Shown in pieces: positions 6,564 to 17,570 of a DNA stretch of 23,559 nucleotides. Numbering within the stretch: the first letter of the stretch is position 1; every line of letters starts with the position of its first letter. Source of the DNA: Pseudomonadota bacterium (GTDB lineage Bacteria > Pseudomonadota > Alphaproteobacteria > Micavibrionales > UBA2020); contig JAEXMB010000052.1 in NCBI GenBank assembly GCA_023444705.1, forward strand, positions 1 to 23,559, given 5' to 3'. The position numbers and the translations under genes are program-made. The notes beneath the pieces are model-generated. The model worked only from the letters and a program-made list of their open reading frames with translations. It searched no databases and was not told where the DNA came from.

Positions 6564-6576
6564 GCGCGGCAGCCAC

Positions 6577-6610
6577 AAAAAAAGCCCCCGAACAATCGGG
6601 GGCTTTTTTT
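6577..6610. terminator. Bidirectional terminator between the 5814 gene and sufA
   Basis: AGCCCCCGA (6583-6591) and TCGGGGGCT (6596-6604) form a perfect 9-bp stem with an ACAA loop, with A7 before and T7 after. It therefore works on either strand: it ends the 5814 gene on plus and the SUF operon on minus. Confidence 0.95.
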
Positions 6611-6630
6611 ATGCGTCGTGCGCCTGAAAA

Positions 6631-6969
6631 TCAGGTGCGGAACGATTTGCCGCAACCGCAGTGACCGGTGGCGTTGGGGTTGTTGAAGATGAAGCCTTCC
6701 TCGAAGTTATTTTGGAAGTAGTCCATTTCCATGCCCGCGATGTACAGTTGCGCCTTGGCATCGACGAAGATCTTCACGCCTTTGTCTTCGATGACGATGT
6801 CCATCGGCTGGGGATCTTTGGCGTATTCAAGGCTGTAGGACATGCCCGAGCAGCCCGAAGCGGTGACGCCGACGCGAATGCCCGAGAATTGCTCCTCGGC
6901 GGGTGCGGCGGTCATCAGGCCCTTGATATGCTCGGCGGCGTTTTCGGTCAGGGTCATCAGTTGGGTCAT
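6631..6969 (-). CDS. sufA: A-type iron-sulfur carrier of the SUF operon
   Basis: This is a HesB/IscA-type carrier of 112 aa, the normal family length. The three conserved cysteines are present: C40 in GVTASGCSGMSY, and C104 and C106 in GHCGCGKSF near the C-terminus. It accepts clusters from the SufBCD scaffold and passes them to target proteins in the cytosol. The ATG at 6969 has an AAGGAG ribosome site. It is the last gene of the SUF operon, 48 bases after sufT and before the bidirectional terminator. IscA or ErpA would look similar; sufA is chosen from context. Confidence 0.9.
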   Translation of the reverse strand: MTQLMTLTENAAEHIKGLMTAAPAEEQFSGIRVGVTASGCSGMSYSLEYAKDPQPMDIVIEDKGVKIFVDAKAQLYIAGMEMDYFQNNFEEGFIFNNPNATGHCGCGKSFRT

Positions 6970-7017
6970 TGTGTGGTTCTCCTTGGTTGTCTGTTGTTCT
7001 GGTTAGCAGCGTTAAAA

Positions 7018-7431
7018 TTAAAACATGTTCAGTTGCAGCTTGGCGGTTTCGGCCATTTTCGACGGGTCCCACGACGGGTCCCATACGATTTCGACCTTGA
7101 TCTCGCCGACGCCATCGACCGTCTTGATCGCGTTTTCGACCATCCCCGGCATTTCACCCGCCACCGGGCACCCGGGCGAGGTCAGCGTCATCTCTACATA
7201 GATATTGTTATTATCCGGCTGAATGTCCACTTTGTAAATAAGGCCGAGTTCATAGATATTTACGGGGATTTCAGGGTCATAGACCTCGCAGATGGCGGCT
7301 TCGACCGCGGGCCACAGGGGGTGTTCGGCGCTGGCCTCGGTATAGGGCGGGCGCTTCATGCGGGCCAGTTCCTCGTCGTCGCCGACGGCGTTTCGGATCA
7401 TTTCTTCGTCTGCCACGTGTTTCATCATCAT
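7018..7431 (-). CDS. sufT: SUF-associated DUF59/MIP18 assembly protein
   Basis: The 137-aa protein has an N-terminal extension of about 38 residues before the DUF59 domain. The domain shows DPEIPVNIYELGLIY and the cysteine motif TSPGCPVAGEMP, and it ends NMF. DUF59 proteins in SUF operons assist maturation or delivery of clusters. The first ATG at 7431 overlaps the sufS stop as ATGA, and two further in-frame ATGs follow directly, so the exact start is uncertain by two codons. The symbol sufT follows usual naming for this family in SUF operons. Confidence 0.88.
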   Translation of the reverse strand: MMMKHVADEEMIRNAVGDDEELARMKRPPYTEASAEHPLWPAVEAAICEVYDPEIPVNIYELGLIYKVDIQPDNNNIYVEMTLTSPGCPVAGEMPGMVENAIKTVDGVGEIKVEIVWDPSWDPSKMAETAKLQLNMF

Positions 7432-8675
7432 GCGAACAAATCGCGGGCTTTGCGCACCGCCTCCTCCAGACGATCAACATCGTCCATTGTATTATATAGT
7501 GCGAAAGACGCGCGGATGGTGGCCGCAACGCCCAATGCCTTCATCAGCGGCTGCGCGCAGTGGTGGCCGGCGCGTACCGCAACCCCCAGCTGGTCAAAAA
7601 TCGTCGCCACATCATGGGGATGCACGCCGTCGACATTGAAAGAGATGATCGAGGTACGCTCGGGCGCGTTGCTGTAGATCGTCACGCCGCCAAGCGCGCG
7701 CAGGCGCTCTTCCGCCGCATGGCTGAGGGCATATTCATGGGCATGCACCGACGGCAGGTTGAGAGCGCTGTAATAATCAATCGCGGCACCAAGGCCGATG
7801 GCCTCGACGATCGGCGGTGTGCCGGCTTCAAAACGATAGGGCGCGTCCTTGAAGGTGATGTTGTCAAAGGCGACACTGTCGATCATTTCGCCCCCGCCCT
7901 GATAGGGCGGCATGGCGTCGAGCCACTCTTTACGCCCGTACAACACGCCGATACCCGTGGGGCCGTACATTTTGTGGCCGGTCAGCACATAGAAATCACA
8001 GCCGATCATCTGCACATCGACAGGGCAATGCACCGCGGCCTGGCTGCCGTCGAGCAAGACCTTGGCACCCTTCGCATGGGCCAGCGCGGTAATTTCCGCG
8101 ACGGGCAACACCGTGCCAAGGGCGTTGGACATATGGGTCAGCGCGACAAGTTTCGTCTTGTCCGACAACAACGCCTGATAGGCCGCCATGTCAAAGCCGC
8201 CATCGGCCATCACCGGCACGACGCGCAACACAACACCGGTGCGCTTGGCCAGCAGATACCACGGCACGATATTGGCATGATGTTCAAGTTCCGACAGGAT
8301 GATCTCGTCCCCCGCCGCAAAGCTGTTGCCGTAGCTGGCGGCGACAAGATTGATCGCCTCGGTCGCGTTACGGGTAAAGACGATTTCGCTGTCCGCGCGT
8401 GCATTCAGATAAGCCGCGACTTTCTTGCGCGCACCTTCGAAAGCCACCGTCGTCTGCGCACCAAAGGAATAGACGGCACGGTGCACGTTGGCATAGTGTT
8501 TTTGCATGACATCGGTCATGGCGTCGATCACGGCTTGCGGCTTTTGCGCCGAATTGGCGCTGTCGAGGTAGCACACGGCGCGTTTGTTCACCATCTGCGC
8601 CAAGGCCGGAAAATCAGCCTTGGTTGCAGCGGCGTCAAACGCCATGCCCTGCTGTGCTGCCTGCGCCGCCATCAT
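7428..8675 (-). CDS. sufS: Cysteine desulfurase SufS
   Basis: This is a PLP enzyme that removes sulfur from cysteine as a persulfide for cluster assembly. The 415-aa product carries SELEHHANIVPW with the cofactor-stacking His, the PLP lysine K235 in TGHKMYGPTG, and the active cysteine C373 in RAGHHCAQPLM. These place it in the group II (SufS/CsdA) class. I place the start at the ATG at 8675 because it overlaps the sufD stop as ATGA and has AAGGCGG upstream; a longer frame to 8711 lies wholly inside sufD. No sufE is visible in the window, so the sulfur acceptor is either encoded elsewhere or different. Confidence 0.95.
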   Translation of the reverse strand: MMAAQAAQQGMAFDAAATKADFPALAQMVNKRAVCYLDSANSAQKPQAVIDAMTDVMQKHYANVHRAVYSFGAQTTVAFEGARKKVAAYLNARADSEIVFTRNATEAINLVAASYGNSFAAGDEIILSELEHHANIVPWYLLAKRTGVVLRVVPVMADGGFDMAAYQALLSDKTKLVALTHMSNALGTVLPVAEITALAHAKGAKVLLDGSQAAVHCPVDVQMIGCDFYVLTGHKMYGPTGIGVLYGRKEWLDAMPPYQGGGEMIDSVAFDNITFKDAPYRFEAGTPPIVEAIGLGAAIDYYSALNLPSVHAHEYALSHAAEERLRALGGVTIYSNAPERTSIISFNVDGVHPHDVATIFDQLGVAVRAGHHCAQPLMKALGVAATIRASFALYNTMDDVDRLEEAVRKARDLFA

Positions 8676-10012
8676 GCTGCCGCCTTTTTGTGGGCGCGCG
8701 CATCCAGCCACGCATCGATGCGGGCTTCGTAGAGGGCGCGGATGTCGGGATTGGAAATTTTCTCGATCCCTTCCGAGAGGAAGGAACGGATCAGCAGGGC
8801 GCGGGCCTCGTGGTCGGAAATACCACGGCTGCGCAGGTAAAACAGAGCGTTGCGGTCAAGTTGCCCGGCAGTGGCGCCGTGGCTGCACTTTACATCGTCG
8901 GCGTAGATTTCAAGCTCGGGCTTTGCGTTTGCTTCGCAGTTTTGGGAAAGCAGTAACGCATGATGAGACTGGTATCCATCTGTTTTTTGTGCAGAACGAT
9001 GTACATGAATTTTCCCTTGGAAAACTGCACGAGCTTGATCATCGACAACCCCTTTAAAATGCTGGGCGGATACGCCGCTCTCGTCGTAATGTCCGGCCAG
9101 CACGGTAAAGTCTTGGATTTGCTGGCCATCCTTTAAGTATATGCCCGCAAGGCTACTATAAATGCCCTTTTCCAGCAACTTGAATTCATAACCCTGCCGT
9201 TGCAGCCCCCCGCCCAGCGCACCGTTATAGGCGTCGAAATGACTGTCCTTGAGGCTATGAACGCTGGTCTGGCTGAAATGGCTGGCTTTTTCGCCTTCCT
9301 CGACCAGACGGTGATAGGTCAGGTGTGCGCGCTGTTGCAGCACAATATCGGTCAGTGCCGAGGTAAACGACGCCCCCTGCCCGCAAAAACGCTCGAGAAT
9401 CGTCGCCTGCGCGTTTTCGCCCAACCAGTACAAAACACGGGGGTATGCGGCCTGTCCGGCCTCGCCCCAGAACAGGACTTCAAGCGGCTTGTCCAGTACC
9501 TGCCCGCGATCAAGCGCAAAGGCAAAGCCATCGCGCAAATGCGCCGATGTCAGCGCCTTGAACGGATTGGCGGTAAGGTCACCCAGCCCCAGCAGGTATT
9601 CGCGCGCATTGGGCACGATGCTTTCAACCGACAGGATCGGTGCCACTTTGGCGCCCTGCGGCAGAACGGACAGCGCCTCGCAATACTGGCCGTTGACCAG
9701 CACAAGGCGGTAGCTGTCGGCCAGCAAAGCGGCCGGCAGGTTTTTAACATCCGCCACGGCGACGGGCGCTGCATGGCGATATGCCGCGGCATCAAGCCCG
9801 CGCAGGTTGGTGAATTGCCAGCCTTCCTGATTGGCGGCGGGCAGTCCGGTCGCGGCAAAGCTTTCATGCGCGGTCTGGCGCAGGGCCGCGACCCAGTCGG
9901 GCGCGCCTGCGGGCAGTGCTTGCGCGCCTGCGTTTGCAAGCCATGCCAGCGCCTCGGGCTTGGCGGCCTGTTGCGGCATGAACACGGCGGTATTTTTTGC
10001 GGTTGCGGTCAT
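8672..10012 (-). CDS. sufD: Fe-S scaffold subunit SufD
   Basis: The 446-aa protein has the SufB/SufD beta-helix core. The C-terminal signature includes KPELEIYADDVKCSHGATAG and then LFYLRSRGI, with Cys and His in KCSHGAT as in SufD. The N-terminal region is helical and more variable (NQEGWQFTNLRGLD). SufD pairs with SufB and two SufC subunits to form the SufBC2D scaffold on which the cluster is built. Six bases separate it from sufC, and its stop overlaps sufS. It is full length with nothing missing. Confidence 0.95.
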   Translation of the reverse strand: MTATAKNTAVFMPQQAAKPEALAWLANAGAQALPAGAPDWVAALRQTAHESFAATGLPAANQEGWQFTNLRGLDAAAYRHAAPVAVADVKNLPAALLADSYRLVLVNGQYCEALSVLPQGAKVAPILSVESIVPNAREYLLGLGDLTANPFKALTSAHLRDGFAFALDRGQVLDKPLEVLFWGEAGQAAYPRVLYWLGENAQATILERFCGQGASFTSALTDIVLQQRAHLTYHRLVEEGEKASHFSQTSVHSLKDSHFDAYNGALGGGLQRQGYEFKLLEKGIYSSLAGIYLKDGQQIQDFTVLAGHYDESGVSAQHFKGVVDDQARAVFQGKIHVHRSAQKTDGYQSHHALLLSQNCEANAKPELEIYADDVKCSHGATAGQLDRNALFYLRSRGISDHEARALLIRSFLSEGIEKISNPDIRALYEARIDAWLDARAHKKAAA

Positions 10013-10018
10013 GGTGTC

Positions 10019-10771
10019 TTACGCCGCCTTGCCGTCGTAGTAGTCGGCATAGCCGTTCTTTTCAAGTTCCAGCGCCAGTTCGGGCCCGCCCGTCGCCTGA
10101 ATGCGCCCGTTGGCCAGAACATGCACCACATCAGGTTTGATGTAGTCGAGCAAACGCTGGTAGTGCGTGATGACAAGGAACGAACGCTCTGCCGAGCGCA
10201 GGGCATTGACGCCCTCGGCCACGATTTTCATGGCGTCGATGTCAAGGCCGCTGTCGGTTTCATCAAGGATGGCCAGCTTGGGCTGCAACATCGCCAGTTG
10301 CAGGACTTCGTTGCGCTTTTTCTCCCCGCCCGAAAAGCCGACATTAAGGCCGCGCTTGACCATGTCGGCGTTCATGCCGAGCTGGGTCATTTTCTCTTTC
10401 TGCAGCTTGAGGAATGCGGCGGGGTCGATGTCCTTTTCGCCGCGCGCCTTGCGCTGCGCATTGATGGCGGTTTTCAAGAACGTCGTGGTGGTCACGCCGG
10501 GAATTTCCAGCGGATACTGGAAGGCCAGAAACAGGCCGAGCGTTGCGCGGTCTTCCGGCTCCATTTCGGTGATGTCCTGCCCCATGAAGGTGATCGAACC
10601 TTGCGTGATCTCGTAATCATCGCGGCCCGCCAGCACGTAAGACAGCGTCGACTTGCCCGAACCGTTGGGGCCCATGATGGCATGCACCTGCCCTGCGGGG
10701 ATTTCAAGCGAGAGGCCTTTCAGCACTTCGCGGCCCGCAACGGTGGCGTGGAGGTTTTCAATCTTAAGCAT
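10019..10771 (-). CDS. sufC: SUF ABC-type ATPase SufC
   Basis: The 250-aa soluble ABC ATPase has Walker A GPNGSGKST (34-42), Q-loop FLAFQYPLEIPG, signature SGGEKKR, Walker B LAILDETDSGLD, and the H-loop VITHYQRLL. It powers conformational change of the SufBCD scaffold and is not a transporter. The ATG at 10771 lies inside the end of the GNAT gene (8-base overlap), so its translation is probably coupled to that gene. Confidence 0.97.
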   Translation of the reverse strand: MLKIENLHATVAGREVLKGLSLEIPAGQVHAIMGPNGSGKSTLSYVLAGRDDYEITQGSITFMGQDITEMEPEDRATLGLFLAFQYPLEIPGVTTTTFLKTAINAQRKARGEKDIDPAAFLKLQKEKMTQLGMNADMVKRGLNVGFSGGEKKRNEVLQLAMLQPKLAILDETDSGLDIDAMKIVAEGVNALRSAERSFLVITHYQRLLDYIKPDVVHVLANGRIQATGGPELALELEKNGYADYYDGKAA

Positions 10772-11197
10772 AGGCAGTGTCCTTGAGGTCTTTTTTCATG
10801 TAGATAAACGAGGTGCCCGCAGCATAGCCCTGACGGGTGTATTCGGTGACGTAGCCGAGCTTTTTATAAAAGCCTTCGGCCTGAAAGCTCATGGTCTCGA
10901 CAAAGGCGAAATCGCATCCCTGCGTGCGGCCCCAGGCGTGGGCTTCGTCCATCAGGCGCTGCGCATAGCCCTGCCCGCGCGCATTTTCGGCGCACAGCAC
11001 GTTTTTGATATGCAACTGGCCCCAGAACAGGCGCGCCACCACGGCGGCGCAAACTACGCCCGCATCGTCGCGGATGACAAAGGCCTTGGGTTCGCCCACA
11101 GCGCCATCGATGCCGGTTTGCGCGAGCGCATGACGGCTGAAGCCGCCCTCGAAGAACGTCTTGAGATCGTCGCCCGGAATTTCGTGGCGCACTGCGC

Positions 11198-11201
<4 letters not shown>
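10764..11201 (-). CDS. GNAT N-acetyltransferase embedded between sufB and sufC
   Basis: The 145-aa single-domain GNAT fold protein carries the acetyl-CoA motif A R75-G-Q-G-Y-A80 (R/QxxGxG/A), preceded by the beta4 strand LHIKNVLCA. Motif B follows around FYKKLGYVTEY. It is full length for a small GNAT. The start ATG overlaps the sufB stop (ATGA) and its stop overlaps the sufC start by 8 bases, so it is locked into the SUF operon. The acceptor is unknown; it could be a small molecule, a SUF protein or another protein. Usual SUF operons do not carry a GNAT at this position, so a SUF-linked role is inferred from position only. Confidence 0.85.
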
Positions 11202-12632
<1,431 letters not shown>

Positions 12633-12649
<17 letters not shown>

Positions 12650-13133
12650 GCGTACTCTCTTTGGGCGGAAGTGTGATGGAGACAGGCGCGCGCAGGAATT
12701 GTTGCGCACAGGGCGTGGCCATGTCGGCCAGCGTCACACCGTAAAGCGCGGTGCGGATCGCCGTATTGACGGGCGCCCATTTACTGCGCACAGCGCAACG
12801 ATGGGCAACGCCGCAGGCTTCCTTGCCCGCCTCTGCGGGTTCGACACAGGAGACGATGGCAATGGGGCCGTCCATCGCCTCGATGATTTCACCCACCTTG
12901 ATCTGTGCGGGCGCGCGCGTCAGGCGGTAGCCGCCCGAAACCCCGCGCACGGAGGCCAGCAACTCGCCGCGTGCCAGCACCTTCAGCACCTTGGCCACGG
13001 TCGGTTCGGGCACGCCGGTATCCTGCGCCAATGCAGCCGCGCTCAGGGCGGCTTCGGGCGCGGTTTGCGCGTGACGGGCCAGTTGGGCCATCACAGCGAT
13101 CGCGTAATCGGTGAGTTTGCCGAGTTTAAGCAT
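12633..13133 (-). CDS. Rrf2-family regulator leading the SUF operon
   Basis: The 166-aa winged-helix repressor has an N-terminal KLTDYAIAVMAQLA helix, a recognition helix EPTVAKVLKVLARGELL, and wing RGVSGGYRLTR (63-73). Three cysteines, C96, C107 and C113 (C-X10-C-X5-C), occupy the position of the IscR/SufR cluster ligands, so Fe-S or redox sensing is likely. It is the first gene of the operon, and its stop lies inside the sufB start region. By family analogy it probably represses the operon when clusters are abundant and is autoregulated. The ATG at 13133 has AAGG ten bases upstream. It is the TIGR02944-like SUF-associated type; iscR and sufR are not used as symbols because identity is uncertain. 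Confidence 0.92.
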
Positions 13134-13140
13134 AAAACAA

Positions 13141-13160
13141 GAACCTTTTTAGTCCGGTAT
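13141..13160 (-). promoter_or_regulatory. Candidate Rrf2/IscR-like operator at the SUF promoter
   Basis: On the minus strand, just after the -10, the sequence ATACCGGACT matches nine of ten positions of the left half of the IscR type 1 consensus ATASYYGACT, followed by the expected A-rich spacer. The right half is poor (GGTTC instead of AGTC). It overlaps the start region of the transcript, a sensible place for repression. Confidence 0.3.
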
Positions 13161-13189
13161 ATATATGGGAGAAAACCCTATTCTTTCAA
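13160..13189 (-). promoter_or_regulatory. SUF operon promoter
   Basis: Reading the minus strand: TTGAAA (13189-13184), 18-base spacer, TATATA (13165-13160). It lies about 30 bases before the rrf2 start. Predicted transcription starts near 13153, which would leave a leader of about 20 bases with the AAGG site. Confidence 0.6.
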
Positions 13190-13220
13190 GCAAATAATTG
13201 ATTATTCGCCATACCGCCCC

Positions 13221-13234
13221 GCCCGCTGGCGGGC
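13221..13234. repeat. GCCCGC-TG-GCGGGC palindrome in the intergenic region
   Basis: A perfect 6-bp GC-rich inverted repeat with a 2-base centre, in the 197-base gap between rrf2 and the 13331 gene. A similar TTGCCC/GGGCAA hairpin occurs at 2827-2846. There is no T-run, so it is not a standard terminator. Its role is unknown. Confidence 0.4.
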
Positions 13235-13330
13235 AAGGGAGCGAAGCCCCTGATTTTTAATATATTTTAACCATAATCGTACACACTGGTTAAATGTCAA
13301 TCCGCTGAGAATCAGAAAGAACGCCGCCGC

Positions 13331-13891
13331 ATGACCCAACCCGCACCCGACACTATCGACCGCGTGCGGCTGCGCTACCGGCGCATCGTTTCCCACATCG
13401 AACTTGCCAGCCGCGCGGCCGACACACCGCTCAGCGCACAGCAGATCTGGCATCTGATGGCGCGCACCGCCTCTCCCGGCTGGGCGCGCGCCTACTCCAC
13501 CCTGCAAATCGCGCAACAGCACATCACCTATCTGGACAACAGCGACAACAAGCCACTGGGCGCCATTGGCGCTGCGCTTGAAAGCGAACATACCGTCGCC
13601 GCCGAAAACGCTTTTCTGGCGGCGCAATCGCATTTCACGCTGGTTGATGAAAAACTGCGCGGCAAGAAATTCCTCAACATGTTGTTGAGCGATATTGTCG
13701 CGCGACAAGAGGTGCTGGAAGTTTCGATGGGCATCAGCGAAGGTGTGCTGAACCTTACACTGGAAGAACCAGCACGGACGCAATACCGCGCCCCCGCCCG
13801 CCCCTTGCGCGCAAGTTTTGGCGCGCTGGCAAGCAAGGTTGCAACCCTCGTGCGCGGCAAGACGCAGAGGGCGGCGGCACCCAAGCTTTAG
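13331..13891 (+). CDS. Hypothetical helical protein, 186 aa
   Basis: I do not recognise the family. The protein is almost entirely predicted helix. It begins with a basic, Arg-rich helix (DRVRLRYRRIVSHIELASRA), continues with Ala/Gln-rich helices (residues about 35-135), and ends in a basic Ala/Arg/Pro tail (RGKTQRAAAPKL). There is no signal peptide or membrane segment. The ATG at 13331 follows an AGAAAGAA stretch, a weak ribosome site. It is the only plus-strand gene between two minus-strand operons, and its stop overlaps the prfC stop by a few bases, tail to tail. A basic helical protein could bind nucleic acid, but nothing specific supports this. Confidence 0.75.
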   Translation: MTQPAPDTIDRVRLRYRRIVSHIELASRAADTPLSAQQIWHLMARTASPGWARAYSTLQIAQQHITYLDNSDNKPLGAIGAALESEHTVAAENAFLAAQSHFTLVDEKLRGKKFLNMLLSDIVARQEVLEVSMGISEGVLNLTLEEPARTQYRAPARPLRASFGALASKVATLVRGKTQRAAAPKL

Positions 13892-15477
13892 GCGGTCTGT
13901 TCTTTCGTGGACAGAAAGCGGATGGCCGGCCAGTTTTCAACCGATGTATCCAGATGCCAGGCGTTACGCGCCAGAAACACCAGATGACCGTCGTGATCCT
14001 CGGCGATGTTGGGCAGGTGCTGGTCGACGAATTGTTCCAGCTTGGCCTTGTCATCACTTTCGATCCAGCGCGCGGTATGCAGCGTTGTTTGCTCGAAATG
14101 GACGGGCAGGCTGTATTCAGTGCGGATGCGGTCGGTGAGAATGTCAAACTGCAGCGGACCGACGACGCCAACCACCCAGCTGCTGTCCATGCGGGGCTTG
14201 AACACGCGCGCGGCCCCTTCCTCGGCCAGTTGCACAAGTGCGGATGACAGGTGCTTGGCCTTGAGCGGATCATCAAGGCGCACGCGTTGCAGATATTCCG
14301 GTGCAAAGCTTGGAATACCTGTGACGTTGAGAACCTCACCCTCGGTCAGCGTATCGCCGATGCGCAGGTTGCCGTGGTTGGGAATACCGATGATGTCGCC
14401 GGCAAAAGCATCTTCGGCGACGTTGCGGTCCTGCGCGAAGAAGATCAGCGGGTTGTGAACGGTCATCTGCTTGCCGCTGCGCACATGTTGCAGCTTCATG
14501 CCGCGCTTGAAATGCCCGGCCGACAGGCGCGTGAAGGCGATGCGGTCGCGGTGCTTGGGGTCCATGTTCGCCTGGATTTTAAAGACGAAGCCGACGACCT
14601 TGTTTTCGTCGGGGTCGATAATGCGCTCGCGCGCGGGCTGGGCGCGCGGCGGTGGCGCATAAACGCCAAGGCCATCAAGCATCTCGCGTACGCCGAAGTT
14701 GTTGACGGCGGAGCCGAAGAACACCGGCGTCATGTGGCCTTCCAGATAGGCCTTACGGTCAAAGGGCTTGCACAAGGCACGCACCATGCCGACATCCTCG
14801 CGCAGCTTGGCGACGGCGTAATCGGGCAGCAGCTGGTCCAGCTTGGGATCGTCAAGGCCCGAGCAACGCTCGCCCTCGTCCGGTCTGCCGCCCTTGGATT
14901 TGGACAGCAGGATCAGCTGGTCGTTGATCAGATCATAGCAACCAAGGAAGTCCTTACCCATGCCGATGGGCCAGCTGGCGGGCGATACATCAAGCGCCAG
15001 CGTCTTTTCGATTTCCTCGAGCAACGCAAACGGGTCCAGCCCCTCGCGGTCGAGCTTGTTGATGAAGGTGATGATCGGCATGTCGCGCAGGCGGCATACC
15101 TCGAACAGCTTGCGGGTCTGCGTCTCGATCCCCTTGGCGTGGTCGATGACCATGATGGCGCTGTCGACGGCCGTCAGCGTGCGGTAGGTATCCTCGGAGA
15201 AATCCTCGTGGCCGGGCGTGTCGAGCAGGTTGAACGCATGGTCCTTGTATTCAAACGTCATGACGGACGACACGACGGAAATCCCGCGTTCCTGCTCCAC
15301 CTTCAGCCAGTCCGAGCGCGCGTGGCGCGACTCTTTGCGCGCCTTGACCGCGCCCGCCATCTGGATCGCGCCGCCGAACAGCAGCAGCTTTTCGGTCAGC
15401 GTCGTTTTACCCGCATCGGGGTGCGCGATGATGGCGAACGTCCGGCGGCGTTCGATTTCGTCGGCAATGACAGTCAT
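13888..15477 (-). CDS. prfC: Peptide chain release factor 3
   Basis: This is a translational GTPase that ejects RF1/RF2 from the ribosome after peptide release. The 529-aa product begins MTVIADEIERRRTFAIIAHP and equals the E. coli RF3 length. GTPase motifs are G1 AHPDAGKTT (18-26), G2 region RGISVVSSV, G3 DTPGHEDFSEDT and G4 NKLD. RF3-specific segments such as DPKHRDRIAFTR, VGVVGPLQFD and RWIESDD are present. The start at 15477 has AAGG about 12 bases upstream; an open frame to 15585 is rejected because the extra 36 residues are not RF3-like and overlap the DUF1491 gene. It follows DUF1491 by 22 bases and is the last gene of the kinase-DUF1491-prfC unit. Confidence 0.97.
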   Translation of the reverse strand: MTVIADEIERRRTFAIIAHPDAGKTTLTEKLLLFGGAIQMAGAVKARKESRHARSDWLKVEQERGISVVSSVMTFEYKDHAFNLLDTPGHEDFSEDTYRTLTAVDSAIMVIDHAKGIETQTRKLFEVCRLRDMPIITFINKLDREGLDPFALLEEIEKTLALDVSPASWPIGMGKDFLGCYDLINDQLILLSKSKGGRPDEGERCSGLDDPKLDQLLPDYAVAKLREDVGMVRALCKPFDRKAYLEGHMTPVFFGSAVNNFGVREMLDGLGVYAPPPRAQPARERIIDPDENKVVGFVFKIQANMDPKHRDRIAFTRLSAGHFKRGMKLQHVRSGKQMTVHNPLIFFAQDRNVAEDAFAGDIIGIPNHGNLRIGDTLTEGEVLNVTGIPSFAPEYLQRVRLDDPLKAKHLSSALVQLAEEGAARVFKPRMDSSWVVGVVGPLQFDILTDRIRTEYSLPVHFEQTTLHTARWIESDDKAKLEQFVDQHLPNIAEDHDGHLVFLARNAWHLDTSVENWPAIRFLSTKEQTA

Positions 15478-15499
15478 GGGTCGGGCCAGCCTTAACGTA

Positions 15500-15846
15500 T
15501 TAAAAGATTTTGCCCTCAAAGGGCATGACGCTCTCGCGGTTTTCAACCTCCAGAACCCAGAGGTCCGGGTCGCGTGCGACAGCACGCCCTATATACGCAT
15601 CCGCTTCGCGCTCGTCAACGCACGCGCCCTCAAAGGCCGGCAGCCAGCCTGTTTTTCCTTCAAAATCGCGGCTTTGCGTGAAAACACGGCTTTGTCGTTG
15701 TGCTGGATCGGTCACCTTGACCAGCACGATGCCGCCCATGACGGCCCCTTTGCGGGCCAGATAGGCGGGCATGCCCTGCGCGTGGCAACTGCGCAGCTGG
15801 GCCGCCACCCACATCTCCGCTGGAATACGGTCATCGCCGTCCATCA

Positions 15847-15847
<1 letters not shown>
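15500..15847 (-). CDS. DUF1491 family protein
   Basis: The 115-aa protein matches the alphaproteobacterial DUF1491 pattern: EMWVAAQLRSCHAQGMPAYL at the N-terminus, GGIVLVKV, then the C-terminal ARDPDLWVLEVENRE. The family has no established function. I chose the ATG at 15847 because it overlaps the kinase stop as TGATG, a coupling junction; a TTG at 15850 or an ATG at 15844 is also possible. It is cytosolic, with no membrane segment. It lies between a sensor kinase and prfC. Confidence 0.85.
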
Positions 15848-17397
<1,550 letters not shown>

Positions 17398-17505
17398 GCG
17401 CATCACTCCTGAAATGGTTGCATGTAAATAACCAAAAACTCGTTAATGAAGGGTTACAGTGTTAAGATCATGATTTCAGGGCAAAATCCCCGATTTTTCC
17501 GCTTA

Positions 17506-17534
17506 TTGACAATAATATGTCAATTTCATATTCT
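17506..17534 (+). promoter_or_regulatory. Promoter of the tandem membrane-protein pair, overlapped by a palindrome
   Basis: TTGACA (17506-17511), 17-base spacer, TATTCT (17529-17534). The -35 is also the left arm of a perfect inverted repeat TTGACA-ATAATA-TGTCAA (17506-17523). A protein binding this palindrome would block RNA polymerase. The ATG at 17571 lies about 30 bases beyond the predicted start of transcription. Confidence 0.6.
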
Positions 17535-17570
17535 CTCCTCTCCCCCGATATGACGATTTCAGGCCCCAAA

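Noticed and set aside
6661..7677. Plus-strand frame of 338 codons
   Set aside because: It is antisense to sufA, sufT and the end of sufS, crossing several real genes.
7560..8732. Plus-strand frame of 390 codons
   Set aside because: It is antisense to sufS and has no recognisable motif.
9200..10786. Long plus-strand frame of 528 codons
   Set aside because: It is antisense to sufD and sufC, whose motifs are unmistakable; the frame is open because of high GC at third positions.
14251..15495. Plus-strand frame of 414 codons
   Set aside because: It is antisense to prfC, which matches RF3 in length and motifs.
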